Shown: positions 35,545 through 44,512 of the stretch, piece by piece
How positions within the stretch are numbered: the stretch's first letter is position 1
Layout of the letters: the number at the start of each line of letters is the position of its first letter
Source: CAZKGE01 sp964636405
Lineage (GTDB): Bacteria; Bacillota; Clostridia; Christensenellales; CAG-138
Direction: 5' to 3'
NCBI GenBank assembly: GCA_964636405.1
Contig: CAZWSI010000013.1
Location: forward strand, 1-60,985
DNA length: 60,985 bases
Notes under the pieces: model-generated
Told to the model about the DNA's origin: nothing
The model's database searches: none
Seen by the model: the letters and a program-made list of their open reading frames with translations, nothing else
Program-made: the position numbers and the translations under genes

Positions 35545-36968
35545 AGCTCCTCCAGCTCGCGCGCCCGCTTCTTTTTGCCAGCGATGATCAGCAGAATGAT
35601 TGCGGCAAGGAGCGCCGCGCCGCCGCCCGCCCAAATATACCACGCTATGCCGAGGAGCTTGGCCGCGCCGCTCGATACGGGCACGTCGGTGGGTTCCTCG
35701 ACGACGCCCGGATCCTCCATCACGGGCTGCTCGTTGACGAAAACGGTGAGGGGCACGCGCTCCTCGATCTGATCGAAGTTCGCGTTTTCAAAGCGGATCA
35801 CGATTTCGCCCGTCAGCTCGCCCGCCCGATCCGCAATCAGGTCAAAATCCGCGCGCATGGTGCCGCCTGCGGCCACATTGCCGCCAAAGTACGAGCCGCC
35901 GTCCATGGAAAGGCCCTCGCCCTCCACGGTCACCATGCAGTTATAGATGGTGGCGCGGCTTAGATTATACATCTGCTGCTGCACGCCCACCGCCTGACCG
36001 ACCCACGCCTCATCATAGAGCACGGGCTTGTCGCACTTAATGCGGATGCGCTGCTTGATGGGCACGGCGATGCTTGCGGACGTTGCGTACGGCCCGCGCG
36101 CGGAGCTTGAGCCGCCCTCGTAATCGACCTTCACGTCGAGCTGGCAGGCCTTGGCCTCCGCTGCCGCGACAATCTGCAAGTCAAAGCTGACCTCCACCGT
36201 GCCGCCGTCCTTGGCGATGGTATCGACAAACTGGCTGTTGCTGCCCGTGCCCGCCGGCAGGACCGTCGCCGTCGCGTCCGTATAGCTCACGATGATATTG
36301 CGCACAGACTGCCGCGTCGAGGTGTTTTGCAGCACGAGCTTGAGCGTGAACGCGTCGCCCGGGTACAGCTCCGACGGCTCGATGCTGATGGAGTCAAAAT
36401 TGATCTTGGGCACGCTCGCGGTATAGCCGCCCGAGGAGGGCTTTTCCGTGGGGGCGGGCGTGGGCTCCACATAGCCGGAGGTCACGTTGATATAAATGGA
36501 TACCGTGTCCCGCACGACCTCGCCATGGCGCGCGCCGCCGTCGTCGACCGTATAATTAACGGTCAGCGTCGCGCGCTTCTTTCCAGCGGTCGCCATCGGG
36601 TCAACCGTAAGCTTGTACTCGATCCACTTTACGTCGGTGCTCGCCGCGGCGGGCGTCATGGCGGGGGCCACGGTGCGCCGGTACTCCTGCTCCTTGATGG
36701 TAAAGGGGAACTCGTTTATATCCGTGCTGGCAACCAGCTCGACATATACGTCCTTGACGTTGCCGTAGGCGCATACCAGCGGGATAAACATACTAAAGGT
36801 TTCGCCCGCCTTCACGTCAGGCACGGTCATGGACTTAAAATTCCCGTTTGTGTCGATATCGCTCACGATCACCTGCGCGTCCGCCGCCAGCGCGGCGGGC
36901 ATGGCGCACACGAGCAGCGCCAGCGTGATAAAAAGCGCGGCCACGCGCGACATCCGTTTATTCAACAT
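35541..36968 (-). CDS. Secreted CARDB/COG1361-like membrane-anchored protein
   Basis: This 475-residue protein has a signal peptide (ALFITLALLVCAMPAALA), several beta-rich modules that resemble CARDB/COG1361 S-layer-like domains (for instance PGDAFTLKLVLQNTS near 220), a Pro/Thr linker near 168-178 and a C-terminal membrane helix (WYIWAGGGAALLAAIILLI) with a basic tail. It lies between an ABC ATPase gene (7-base overlap) and a MacB permease gene (ATGA overlap), so it is very probably a structural partner of that transporter. Its role might be like the adaptor of tripartite systems, but it has no HlyD features. Confidence 0.82.
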   Translation of the reverse strand: MLNKRMSRVAALFITLALLVCAMPAALAADAQVIVSDIDTNGNFKSMTVPDVKAGETFSMFIPLVCAYGNVKDVYVELVASTDINEFPFTIKEQEYRRTVAPAMTPAAASTDVKWIEYKLTVDPMATAGKKRATLTVNYTVDDGGARHGEVVRDTVSIYINVTSGYVEPTPAPTEKPSSGGYTASVPKINFDSISIEPSELYPGDAFTLKLVLQNTSTRQSVRNIIVSYTDATATVLPAGTGSNSQFVDTIAKDGGTVEVSFDLQIVAAAEAKACQLDVKVDYEGGSSSARGPYATSASIAVPIKQRIRIKCDKPVLYDEAWVGQAVGVQQQMYNLSRATIYNCMVTVEGEGLSMDGGSYFGGNVAAGGTMRADFDLIADRAGELTGEIVIRFENANFDQIEERVPLTVFVNEQPVMEDPGVVEEPTDVPVSSGAAKLLGIAWYIWAGGGAALLAAIILLIIAGKKKRARELEEL

Positions 36969-37861
36969 ACCTGTTTTCCCCCGTTTTCCATGTTTTCCGT
37001 ATTATCCGTATTATCCGTGTTATCCGTGTTATCTGAATCTTCCCCGGCTTCCGTTTCTTCGGATGCTTCCGAGGCTTCCGTGCTTTCCCCGGCCTCCGGG
37101 GCGTCCCCGTTTTCCGCAATTTCGCGCTTGTTCCCGTCCTGCGCGCCGCCCGCGCGCTTGCTGAACTGGGCGCTCTCTGTGATTTCTACGATGCGTCCGT
37201 CCAATATATGAATCACGCGGTCGGCAAAGGCCGCCATGTTGGGATCGTGCGTAACCATGACGAGCGTCTTCCCCTGCTCCCGCACAATGCCGGTGATGGC
37301 CCGCATCACCTCGTCCGAGGTAGACGAGTCCAGATTGCCCGTCGGCTCGTCGGCAAATACGATGTCCGGGTTGCTTACCAGCGCGCGCGCAATGCCCACG
37401 CGCTGCTGCTGGCCGCCGCTCATCTCCGAGGGCTTGTGCTTGTTGTGCGTTTCCAGGCCCATGGACGCAAGCATCCTTTTTGCGAGAAACTCCCGCTTGT
37501 AGCGCGGTGTACCCCGGAACGCAAGCGGCAGCGCCACGTTTTCAAGCGCCGTGTAATAGGGCATGAGGTTGAAGGACTGGAACACAAAGCCAACGTGGCG
37601 CTGGCGGAAGACAATCAGCTCCGCCTGCGTCATGCGCTCGAGATGCTGGTTTTTGATGACGATCTGCCCGGAGGTCACCTTTTCAAGCCCCGCGAGCACG
37701 TTAAGCAGCGTGGATTTTCCCGAGCCGGAGCGCCCGACGATGCAGCACACCTCGCCCGCGGAGATCGTCAAATCTACGCCCCGCAGCGCGTGCACGTCCA
37801 CCGTGCCGACGTGATAGACCTTCTTCGCATCCCGCACGGTGATCAGCGGCAAATCATCCAT
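36962..37861 (-). CDS. MacB-type ABC transporter ATP-binding protein with acidic tail
   Basis: This 299-residue ATPase has Walker A GRSGSGKST, signature MSGGQQQRVGIARAL, Walker B IVFADEPTGNLDSS and a switch histidine in VMVTHDPN. The start 37861 has GGGAGG six bases upstream; the frame stays open far upstream, but that part is antisense to metY. Odd: after residue 235 comes a long acidic tail ending in tandem NTD units, encoded by a nine-base DNA repeat. Family members usually stop near 230 residues. The tail might be variable by slippage. Confidence 0.92.
   Translation of the reverse strand: MDDLPLITVRDAKKVYHVGTVDVHALRGVDLTISAGEVCCIVGRSGSGKSTLLNVLAGLEKVTSGQIVIKNQHLERMTQAELIVFRQRHVGFVFQSFNLMPYYTALENVALPLAFRGTPRYKREFLAKRMLASMGLETHNKHKPSEMSGGQQQRVGIARALVSNPDIVFADEPTGNLDSSTSDEVMRAITGIVREQGKTLVMVTHDPNMAAFADRVIHILDGRIVEITESAQFSKRAGGAQDGNKREIAENGDAPEAGESTEASEASEETEAGEDSDNTDNTDNTDNTENMENGGKQVC
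37000..37035. repeat. Nine-base tandem repeat inside the ABC ATPase tail
   Basis: The unit GTATTATCC/GTGTTATCC is repeated about four times in frame, coding for the Asn-Thr-Asp units on the minus strand. Because the unit is a multiple of three, gain or loss of units keeps the frame open. Confidence 0.7.
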
Positions 37862-37947
37862 ATCTGGCCTCCCAAGCCCCGGAAAACACAAAATATGGCA
37901 TTTTACCGGGTTTCTTCTATGATAACACAGTTTATATGATTGTAAAG

Positions 37948-37976
37948 TTGCGCACTCGTAAAAATTCTGGTAGGAT
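37948..37976 (+). promoter_or_regulatory. metY promoter
   Basis: TTGCGC (37948-37953), 17-base spacer, TAGGAT (37971-37976). The leader is only about 15 bases, so there is no room for a SAM riboswitch. Confidence 0.5.
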
Positions 37977-37996
37977 GTGATAACGAGGTGACCAAG

Positions 37997-39280
37997 ATGG
38001 AGAAAAATGACGGCTTTGAGACGCTCCAGCTCCACGCCGGCTGGAGAAGCGATCCTGAAACGGGCGCGCACGCGCTGCCCCTGTACCAAACGAGCGCATA
38101 TATGTTCGAAAGCGCCGATAACGCGCGATTGCAGTTTACCGGCGAAGCGCCCGGCAGCATCTATACGCGTATTGCCAACCCCACCGTGTCCGTGCTGGAA
38201 ACGCGCCTTGCCGCGCTGGAAAACGGCTTTGAAAGCGTGTGCTTCGCCTCCGGCATGGCGGCGCTTGTGGCGCTCACGCTCACGCTCGCCGAGCCGGGCG
38301 ACGAAATCGTCGCGCTCTCCTCGCTCTACGGCGGCAGCTACGCGTTCTTTGCCGATCAGCTTGAACGGCGCTATGGCGTTGCCGCGCGCATCGTCGAGCC
38401 CGAGGATATGGAGGGCCTTGCCCGCGCTATCAACGAAAAGACCCGCATGGTCTATTTTGAAAGCGTCGCAAACCCGCTCGCGAGCGTTCCCGATATCGGC
38501 CGCATCGTTGCCATTGCGCACGCGCAGGGCGTGCCCGTGGCGTGCGACAATACCTTCTGCACCCCGTATCTGTTCGACGCGGCCGCAAACGGCGTGGATT
38601 TCACCCTCCACTCCCTGACCAAGTACCTCTGCGGCAACGGCACGAGCCTGGGCGGCAGCGTAACGGATCTCGGCGCCTTTTCCTTTGCGGATTCGCCGCG
38701 CTTTCCCCAGTTTAACGCGCCCGACGCGGCGCATCACGGCACGGTCTACGCCGAGCGCGGCCAGGGCGCGTTCTGCGCGCGCTTGCGCGACTGCTTCCTG
38801 CACGACGCGGGCTATTGCCTCTCGCCCTTCAACGCCTATCTCATCCTCCTGGGCATGCAAACCCTCAGCCTGCGCATGGAGCGGCATGTGAAAAATGCCG
38901 ACAAGGTCGCAAAATTCCTCGCCGGGCGGCCCGAGGTGCTTTCGGTCAATTACGCGCGGCTTGCGGACAGTGCGTATTTTGCGCGCGCGGCCCGCTATAT
39001 GCCAAGGGGCGTGGGCGGCGTCTTCACCTTCCGCATCCGCGGCGGGCTCGAGGCCGGAAAGCGTTTTATCGACGCGCTCAGGCTTTTTTCGCTTGTCGCC
39101 AACGTGGGCGATTCCCGCTCGCTGGTCGTGCACCCGGCCAGCACCACGCATTCCCCCCTCTCGCCCGCCGATCTCCAAAAATGCGGCGTTGCGCCCGATC
39201 TCATCCGGCTCTCCGTCGGCCTCGAGAGCGTGGAGGATCTGCTTGCCGACCTTGCGCAGGCGCTCGAAAAGAGCGTTTAA
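37997..39280 (+). CDS. metY: O-acetylhomoserine sulfhydrylase
   Basis: This 427-residue PLP enzyme of the Cys/Met metabolism family makes homocysteine from O-acetylhomoserine and sulfide. It has the N-terminal FETLQLHAG, the ASGMAA and SLYGG loops, and the PLP lysine at about residue 209 in HSLTKYLCGNG. Length of about 427 and the FETLQLHAGW start fit MetY rather than the shorter MetB/MetC (about 380). The start ATG 37997 has GAGGTG six bases upstream. metA follows, and its residue 111 predicts the matching acetylated substrate. Confidence 0.93.
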   Translation: MEKNDGFETLQLHAGWRSDPETGAHALPLYQTSAYMFESADNARLQFTGEAPGSIYTRIANPTVSVLETRLAALENGFESVCFASGMAALVALTLTLAEPGDEIVALSSLYGGSYAFFADQLERRYGVAARIVEPEDMEGLARAINEKTRMVYFESVANPLASVPDIGRIVAIAHAQGVPVACDNTFCTPYLFDAAANGVDFTLHSLTKYLCGNGTSLGGSVTDLGAFSFADSPRFPQFNAPDAAHHGTVYAERGQGAFCARLRDCFLHDAGYCLSPFNAYLILLGMQTLSLRMERHVKNADKVAKFLAGRPEVLSVNYARLADSAYFARAARYMPRGVGGVFTFRIRGGLEAGKRFIDALRLFSLVANVGDSRSLVVHPASTTHSPLSPADLQKCGVAPDLIRLSVGLESVEDLLADLAQALEKSV

Positions 39281-39292
39281 GGGGGCGCGTTC

Positions 39293-39345
39293 TTTTCTTT
39301 TCACGAAAAACGAATTGTGCGAAACGCACAACAAACAAGAAAAGG
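39293..39345 (+). other. Hairpin in the metY-metA gap
   Basis: TTGTGCG-AAA-CGCACAA (39315-39331) is a perfect hairpin, flanked by CTTTTC before and GAAAAG after, which can extend the fold. No terminator tail follows. It may be an RNA processing or stability element between the two genes. Confidence 0.4.
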
Positions 39346-39414
39346 GAGGCTTGCCGCTTGCGCGCAGCGCGCGGCGGGGTGGCCCGAACAAAGCGATTGG
39401 AGTAAGCAAAGCCC

Positions 39415-40350
39415 ATGCCCGTAAAGATCCCGGACGGCCTGCCCGCCATCGAGGCGTTGGCGGCCGAGAACATATTCGTAATGACCACGCAGCGCGCGAC
39501 CACGCAGGATATCCGGCCGCTGCGCATCGCCATCCTCAATCTCATGCCCACAAAGCAGGCAACGGAAACGCAGCTTTTCCGGCTGCTCGGCAACACGCCC
39601 TTGCAGGTGGAGATCACGCTCCTGCACACGGGGAGCTACACCTCGAAAAACACCTCGCGCGATTATCTCGACGCGTTTTACCGCACCTTCGACGAGGTGC
39701 GCGAGGCGCCCTTCGACGGGCTGATCGTCACGGGCGCCCCCGTAGAGCAATACGCCTTCGAGGACGTGTATTACTGGGACGAGCTGGTGGCGCTCATGGA
39801 CTGGGCGGACGGGCACGTGTTTTCAACCATGTATATCTGCTGGGCGGCGCAGGCCGCCCTGTACCACCATTACGGCATTGAAAAGCGACCTCTTGACAAA
39901 AAGCTGTTCGGCGTCTTTCCGCACAAGATCCTGCGGCGGGGGCACAAGCTTTTGCGCGGCTTCGACGATGTGTTTTACGCACCCCACAGCCGCCATACGA
40001 CCATCGCCGTCGAGGATGCGGCGCGCGTGCCCGACCTCGACCTGCTTTGCACCTCGGAGGAAGCGGGGCTGTATCTGGCCGCGAGCCGCGACGGCCGGCG
40101 CATCTATGTGACCGGTCACAGCGAATACGATGCGGACACGCTCGGCAGCGAGTATAAGCGCGATCTTGCCGCGGGCTTGCCCATTCAGGTTCCCCGCAAT
40201 TATTACCCGGGCGATGACCCGAGCCAGCCGCCCATGCTCATGTGGCGCGCGCACGGTTCGCTGCTTTTCGCCAACTGGCTCAATTATTTCGTATATCAGG
40301 AAACGCCCTACGATCTCGGCAGCATTCGCCGGGAGCGGAGCGGCCGCTAG
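39415..40350 (+). CDS. metA: Homoserine O-acetyltransferase (MetA family)
   Basis: This 311-residue enzyme activates homoserine for methionine synthesis. The catalytic cysteine is C142 (YICWAAQAA), with the conserved PHSRHTTI and TGHSEYD histidine regions. Residue 111 is Glu (GAPVEQYAFE), the residue linked to acetyl-CoA use in this family, whereas Gly at that site means succinyl-CoA. This agrees with the adjacent O-acetylhomoserine sulfhydrylase. The gap to metY is 134 bases with a hairpin; the next gene begins four bases after its stop. Confidence 0.94.
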   Translation: MPVKIPDGLPAIEALAAENIFVMTTQRATTQDIRPLRIAILNLMPTKQATETQLFRLLGNTPLQVEITLLHTGSYTSKNTSRDYLDAFYRTFDEVREAPFDGLIVTGAPVEQYAFEDVYYWDELVALMDWADGHVFSTMYICWAAQAALYHHYGIEKRPLDKKLFGVFPHKILRRGHKLLRGFDDVFYAPHSRHTTIAVEDAARVPDLDLLCTSEEAGLYLAASRDGRRIYVTGHSEYDADTLGSEYKRDLAAGLPIQVPRNYYPGDDPSQPPMLMWRAHGSLLFANWLNYFVYQETPYDLGSIRRERSGR

Positions 40351-40354
40351 CGCG

Positions 40355-41662
40355 ATGGAGCTCCCTGCGGAATACCTTGCCCGCATGCGCTTGGCGCTCG
40401 GGGATGCATACGGGGCCTATCTTGCCGAAATGGAGCGCCCGCCCCGCCGCGCGCTGCGCGTCAATACGATCAAAATCGCGCCGCACGCGCTTTCCGCGCT
40501 GCTTTCCTGCGCGCTTACGCCCATCGGGAGCCTCCCGGCGGGCTTTTTTGTGCCCGAGGGCTTTGCGCCGGGCAAAAGCCCTTTGCACGCGGCGGGCTTG
40601 TTTTATATGCAGGAGCCTTCGGCGCAGCTGCCAGCAGCCGCGCTCGCGCCCGCGCCGGGCGAAACGGTGCTCGATCTCTGCGCCGCGCCGGGCGGCAAGA
40701 GCACGCAGCTTGCCGCGCGCATGGAAAACGCAGGGCTGCTTATCTGCAACGAGCCCGTTTCCGCCCGTGCGCAGACACTCCTTGGCAACCTTGAGCGCAT
40801 GGGCGCAAGAAACGCCGTAACCCTCTCCATGCGGCCCGAGGCGCTTGCCGGTGCGCTGCCCGGCTTTTTTGACGCGATCCTCGCGGACGCACCCTGCTCG
40901 GGCGAGGGAATGTTCCGCCGCGAGCCCGCCGCCGCGCGCGATTGGTCGCCCCGGCTTGTGCGCGCGTGCGCAAGCAGGCAGCGCGGCATCCTCGCTTCGG
41001 CTGCGCGCATGCTGCGCCCCGGCGGGCGGCTTGTGTATTCCACCTGCACCTTCTCGCCCGAGGAGGACGAGGAAACGGTAGACTGGTTTCTGGCCGAACA
41101 CCCCGATTTTTCGCTGCTCGATATGCAAAAGCGCTATCCGCACAAAGGCCCAGGCGAGGGGCAGTTTTACGCACTGCTTTCCCGCGCCGGCAGCGCTTGC
41201 GCAGAGGGCGCAAACGGCCCGCGCGAACGGCCCCGCGCGGAGCGGGCCGCTCGGGAGGCGTTTGCCGCCTTTTGGTCTGCGAATATGAATGGGCCGCTCC
41301 CTGAAAACGCCCTGTTTCTGCCGGACGGCCGCGTGCTGCTGCCGCCGTGCGCGCTGCCGGATGCGCTTGCGCGCATGCGCGTGCTGCGGGCGGGCGTGCA
41401 GGCAGGCGAGCTGCGCGAGGGGCGTTTTATCCCGGCGCACGGGCTATATATGGCCTATCCCGCCGACGCGTACGCACAGCGCGTGGCCTTGCCGGAGGAC
41501 GAGGCCGCCCGGTTTCTTGCGGGGGAGGCACTCCGATGCGAAGCGTCGCTTTCGGGCTGGTGCGCGGTTTTGTTTCAAGGCTATCCCATCGGCTTTGGAA
41601 AGGCGGTAAGCGGCACGCTCAAAAACCATTTGCCAAAGGGCCTCCGCGTGCGTGGCGTGTGA
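40355..41662 (+). CDS. NOL1/NOP2/Sun-family RNA 5-methylcytosine methyltransferase
   Basis: This 435-residue protein has SAM motif LDLCAAPGGKSTQLAA near 105, the first cysteine motif DAPCSGEGMF and the second YSTCTFSPEEDE, the two cysteines used by RNA m5C methyltransferases. The C-terminal part (about 340-435) matches the RsmF/YebU-type RNA-binding extension. Target is probably 16S rRNA (RsmF-like) but RsmB-like or tRNA targets cannot be excluded. It starts four bases after metA, with only a weak GGAGCGGAG site. Confidence 0.9.
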   Translation: MELPAEYLARMRLALGDAYGAYLAEMERPPRRALRVNTIKIAPHALSALLSCALTPIGSLPAGFFVPEGFAPGKSPLHAAGLFYMQEPSAQLPAAALAPAPGETVLDLCAAPGGKSTQLAARMENAGLLICNEPVSARAQTLLGNLERMGARNAVTLSMRPEALAGALPGFFDAILADAPCSGEGMFRREPAAARDWSPRLVRACASRQRGILASAARMLRPGGRLVYSTCTFSPEEDEETVDWFLAEHPDFSLLDMQKRYPHKGPGEGQFYALLSRAGSACAEGANGPRERPRAERAAREAFAAFWSANMNGPLPENALFLPDGRVLLPPCALPDALARMRVLRAGVQAGELREGRFIPAHGLYMAYPADAYAQRVALPEDEAARFLAGEALRCEASLSGWCAVLFQGYPIGFGKAVSGTLKNHLPKGLRVRGV

Positions 41663-41747
41663 AAAAGGTTTTTGCGTGCGCAGACGCGTGATATGCGCGC
41701 CTGTAACGTCTGTGTTTGCGTAATAATGCGCTCGCGCGCATGCGGCC

Positions 41748-43283
41748 CTACTCCTCCAGGAGCATACGCTCGATCTCCGGCCGGACGGCCAGAAAGGCGC
41801 GCACCACGTCCGGATCGAACTGCGTGCCCGCGCCCGCCTCGATGATGCGGAAGGCGTCGTCAAGAGAAAAGGGAGGTTTGTAGCTGCGCCGGGAAATGAG
41901 TGCGTCGAATACGTCGGCCACGGCCATAATGCGCGCCGCCAGCGGGATGCCCTCCCCGCTCAGGCCCAGCGGATAGCCGCTTCCGTCCCATTTTTCATGG
42001 TGATAGGTGGTCATGGCGGTGGCTGCGGTCAGATAGCTTGGGCCCTGAATGCCCTTGAGCGATTCGCGCAGAATATCTCCGCCCACGGCTGCGTGCGTCT
42101 TGATTACGGAAAATTCTTCGTCGGTGAGCTTGCCGGGTTTATTGAGAATCGCGTCCGGGATGCGCACCTTGCCGATATCGTGCAGAGGCGCGCTGCGGCA
42201 TAGATCGGCCGCGCGCGCCGCGTTGAGCTCGCCGGCAAACGCGCCCTCGCGCAAAAGCTCGGTTACGATCGCGCGCACATAGCCCGAGGTATGCTTCACG
42301 TGGCTGCCCGTGTTCGCGTCGCGGTTTTCAATCATGTTGGCAAAGCTGAGAATGATATTATCCTGCATGCGCTCGATGGTGCGCGCCTTGCCCGCAATCT
42401 CCTCGCCGCGCTCCTGCAGGAGGCTGATATAGGCAATTACATCCTGCACCATCTTGCTCACGGCGGCGTACAGATTTTCGATTTCGTCGTCCGTATTGAT
42501 CCTCAGCTCGCGAAAGGCTTCGTCCGAGGGCAGCACATTCGCCGAGGAGAGGCTGGCCGTATACGCGAAGCGCTCCGTGGCGTTGGTAAGCGCGTTGATG
42601 GGCTTGACGATCGATTTTTGCGTATACCACAGGCTGGCGGATACGATCAACGCCGTTGCCGCGACGAGCAGCAGCACCGTGCGCAGCAAAAACGATCGGT
42701 TGACGGTCATAATACTGGCCATGGACACGTCCGCGGCGGCATAGGCCACAGAATAGCCGTCGGAATCGTAGAGCGGCGCGTAGACCGAAAGCAGCCAGCC
42801 GTACTGATCGTTGCTAATAATGGGTTCAATTTCATCCCCAACGAGCAGCTCCGGCAGATACTTAACAAAGGAAGGATCGAATTCAACGACATCGCCCAGC
42901 TCGCCGCCGGGAAGCTCCGGCGTGTCCACGTCGAATACCACGTGGCAGCCGTCCTCCTCGATGCGGTACACATACATATAGGCCACGTCTTCGACGCTTT
43001 CCCAAATACCCTCGAGCTGCTTTTCCGTTGCCAGATACGCGTCTGTCTTCTTGCCCGAGGCCAGATACCAGCGCACTTCGTCGGCGTCGATGACGAGCCG
43101 CATCATTTGCGTGACGCTCCGGCAAAGCTCCACATAGCGCTCGACAAGGGAATTGGTATACACCCCGTAGCTGATGGCGACGGATATTGCGCCGATGATG
43201 ACGGCCGTGGCTGTAATGAGCAGCGCGACCTTGCTTTTGAGCGAAAAGCGGATGGGTGCAAGCTTCTTGTTATTTTTATCCAT
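41748..43283 (-). CDS. Membrane sensor with HAMP-like linker and HD-GYP phosphodiesterase
   Basis: This 511-residue protein has a first membrane helix (about 15-40) and an extracellular sensor region (about 40-215, Cache-like). A second helix (LLRTVLLLVAATALIVSASLW) is followed by a HAMP-like linker (about 240-300). The C-terminal HD-GYP domain has GSHVKHTSGYV, HDIGKVRIP, KTHAAVGGDIL, YHHEKWDGSGYP and VADVFDAL; all metal-binding positions appear intact, so it should hydrolyse cyclic di-GMP. The start MDKNNKK (43283) has GAGG upstream; an ATG 39 bases earlier lacks a site. The strong promoter is at 43352-43380. Confidence 0.93.
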   Translation of the reverse strand: MDKNNKKLAPIRFSLKSKVALLITATAVIIGAISVAISYGVYTNSLVERYVELCRSVTQMMRLVIDADEVRWYLASGKKTDAYLATEKQLEGIWESVEDVAYMYVYRIEEDGCHVVFDVDTPELPGGELGDVVEFDPSFVKYLPELLVGDEIEPIISNDQYGWLLSVYAPLYDSDGYSVAYAAADVSMASIMTVNRSFLLRTVLLLVAATALIVSASLWYTQKSIVKPINALTNATERFAYTASLSSANVLPSDEAFRELRINTDDEIENLYAAVSKMVQDVIAYISLLQERGEEIAGKARTIERMQDNIILSFANMIENRDANTGSHVKHTSGYVRAIVTELLREGAFAGELNAARAADLCRSAPLHDIGKVRIPDAILNKPGKLTDEEFSVIKTHAAVGGDILRESLKGIQGPSYLTAATAMTTYHHEKWDGSGYPLGLSGEGIPLAARIMAVADVFDALISRRSYKPPFSLDDAFRIIEAGAGTQFDPDVVRAFLAVRPEIERMLLEE

Positions 43284-43351
43284 GGCAGCCTCGGCGAGTC
43301 GTTCCGGCGTGGGAGGCAGTTCGAGCATCAACGCAAAAATTCTATATATGA

Positions 43352-43380
43352 TTTTAGCGGATTTGGGTTTGTTTGTCAAA
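43352..43380 (-). promoter_or_regulatory. Promoter of the membrane HD-GYP gene
   Basis: On the minus strand TTGACA (43375-43380), 17-base spacer, TAAAAT (43352-43357): close to full consensus. Confidence 0.8.
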
Positions 43381-43436
43381 ACTTTCCTTTGAAACGACAC
43401 GGCAAAACGACGGCAGCTCGCGCGCGGCTTTGCACG

Positions 43437-43469
43437 CAAAAAGCCGGCGCCTTGCGTTGCGCCGGCTTT
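43437..43469 (-). terminator. Terminator of the PG-binding membrane protein gene
   Basis: Minus-strand stem AAGCCGGCGC/GCGCCGGCTT with an eight-base loop, followed by TTT within GGCTTTTTGCG. Confidence 0.85.
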
Positions 43470-43497
43470 GATGAAAAAGGGTTGCGTGCCGCTTGTT

Positions 43498-44457
43498 TTA
43501 CGGATTGGGGCTGGTTGAGGCGTTGGGGTCCGGCGTTTCCGGGGCTGCGCCGTCCGTCGTCGTGGCGGCCGCCGTCTGAATGGGATACGGCGTAATGCCC
43601 GCCGCCTTGTTGGCCGCGGCCGTCGCCGCGTCGATGGCGGTCGCGCCGTTGATCACCGTGAGCGTGGCAGCGCCCGCAATGCCGTCGGCAATGAGGCCGT
43701 TGGCTTCCTGGAACGCCTTTACGGCGGCTACCGTTTCGTTTCCGTAGGTGCCGGTCGTTTTGCCGGTAAAGTAGCCCAAATGAATGAGCCGCGTTTGCAG
43801 CGCGGTTACGCGGGCGCCGTCATAAAGCGAATCGTCCGTATCGCCCTTGCTGAAATAGAAGGCCTTTGCGCTGGCCGCCATGAGCAGATCGTAGGTTGCC
43901 TGCCCGCAAATGCCGTCCCACTCCTTGTAGTTCTCAATGTTCTTCTGCTGGAAGCGACGAATCGCGTTTTTGGTCGCGGGGCCATATTTGTAGGTTACTC
44001 CGCCGTCGGGCATTTCCATGTAGTTCAGCTCGATGAGACGGGTCTGAATCTCCGCTACGACAGGGTCCTCCATCCACAATTCCAGCGCCTTGGCGAGCGT
44101 GGCGGAGGAGGTGGTGGGGGAGGACTCGGGCTCGGGCGTGACCGAGACAGGGTCGGGCGTTACAATGGGCGCGAGCGAGGGGGTGGGGGTTGCGGCGTCG
44201 ACAATGCCAAGCTGCTGCGCGGGATCGTTCGCGCCGGCGTTGCCCGCCTTCTTGGGCAGCAGCACCACCAGCAGAATGACCGCAATCAGCACCACGACCA
44301 CCGATCCCCCGATGAGAATGAGGGTCTGCGCGGGCATTTCGGCAAAGTACATGCCCAGCGCCCGGAAGAAACGCGCCACCTTGCTTCTTTTTTTCTTTTT
44401 TCGCGGCGGCGCGGGCTCCTCGTAGCGCTCATAGCCGTCGTAGTTATCGTATTCCAT
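43498..44457 (-). CDS. Membrane protein with two peptidoglycan-binding domains
   Basis: This 319-residue protein has an acidic Tyr-rich start (MEYDNYDGYERYEE), a basic KKKKR stretch, one membrane helix (about 45-66), a Pro/Thr/Ser linker, two peptidoglycan_binding_1 modules (about 125-190 and 205-270) and an Ala/Thr/Pro-rich tail. There is no catalytic domain. It resembles the N-terminal design of the NlpC/P60 protein at 6921-8726 without the enzyme, so it may be a wall anchor or scaffold. The start 44457 has AAAGGAG eight bases upstream. Confidence 0.88.
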   Translation of the reverse strand: MEYDNYDGYERYEEPAPPRKKKKRSKVARFFRALGMYFAEMPAQTLILIGGSVVVVLIAVILLVVLLPKKAGNAGANDPAQQLGIVDAATPTPSLAPIVTPDPVSVTPEPESSPTTSSATLAKALELWMEDPVVAEIQTRLIELNYMEMPDGGVTYKYGPATKNAIRRFQQKNIENYKEWDGICGQATYDLLMAASAKAFYFSKGDTDDSLYDGARVTALQTRLIHLGYFTGKTTGTYGNETVAAVKAFQEANGLIADGIAGAATLTVINGATAIDAATAAANKAAGITPYPIQTAAATTTDGAAPETPDPNASTSPNP

Positions 44458-44489
44458 AGCTGTCACTCCTTTGATGACTTCTCGTTGAT

Positions 44490-44512
44490 GCGCCAAAAAA
44501 GCATTTTGGCGC
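44490..44512 (-). other. Hairpin in the leader of the PG-binding gene
   Basis: GCGCCAAAA (44490-44498) and TTTTGGCGC (44504-44512) form a nine-base-pair stem just upstream of the ribosome binding site. On the minus strand the loop side carries a run of T. It may be a leader structure or an old terminator. Confidence 0.45.

Noticed and set aside
37977..37996. SAM riboswitch or S-box upstream of metY
   Set aside because: The leader behind the likely promoter is about 15-20 bases, too short, and no S-box motifs are seen further upstream.
39293..39345. Terminator between metY and metA
   Set aside because: Hairpin without a U-tract, and metY and metA are functionally coupled, so I list it only as a hairpin.
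37862..39409. Long N-terminal extension of the ABC ATPase frame upstream of 37861
   Set aside because: The extension is antisense to metY, has low-complexity composition and lacks homology-like features; a good ribosome binding site defines the start at 37861.
41681..41712. Terminator between the RNA methyltransferase and HD-GYP genes
   Set aside because: CAGACG/CGTCTG can pair with a 20-base loop, but there is no clear U-run on either side.
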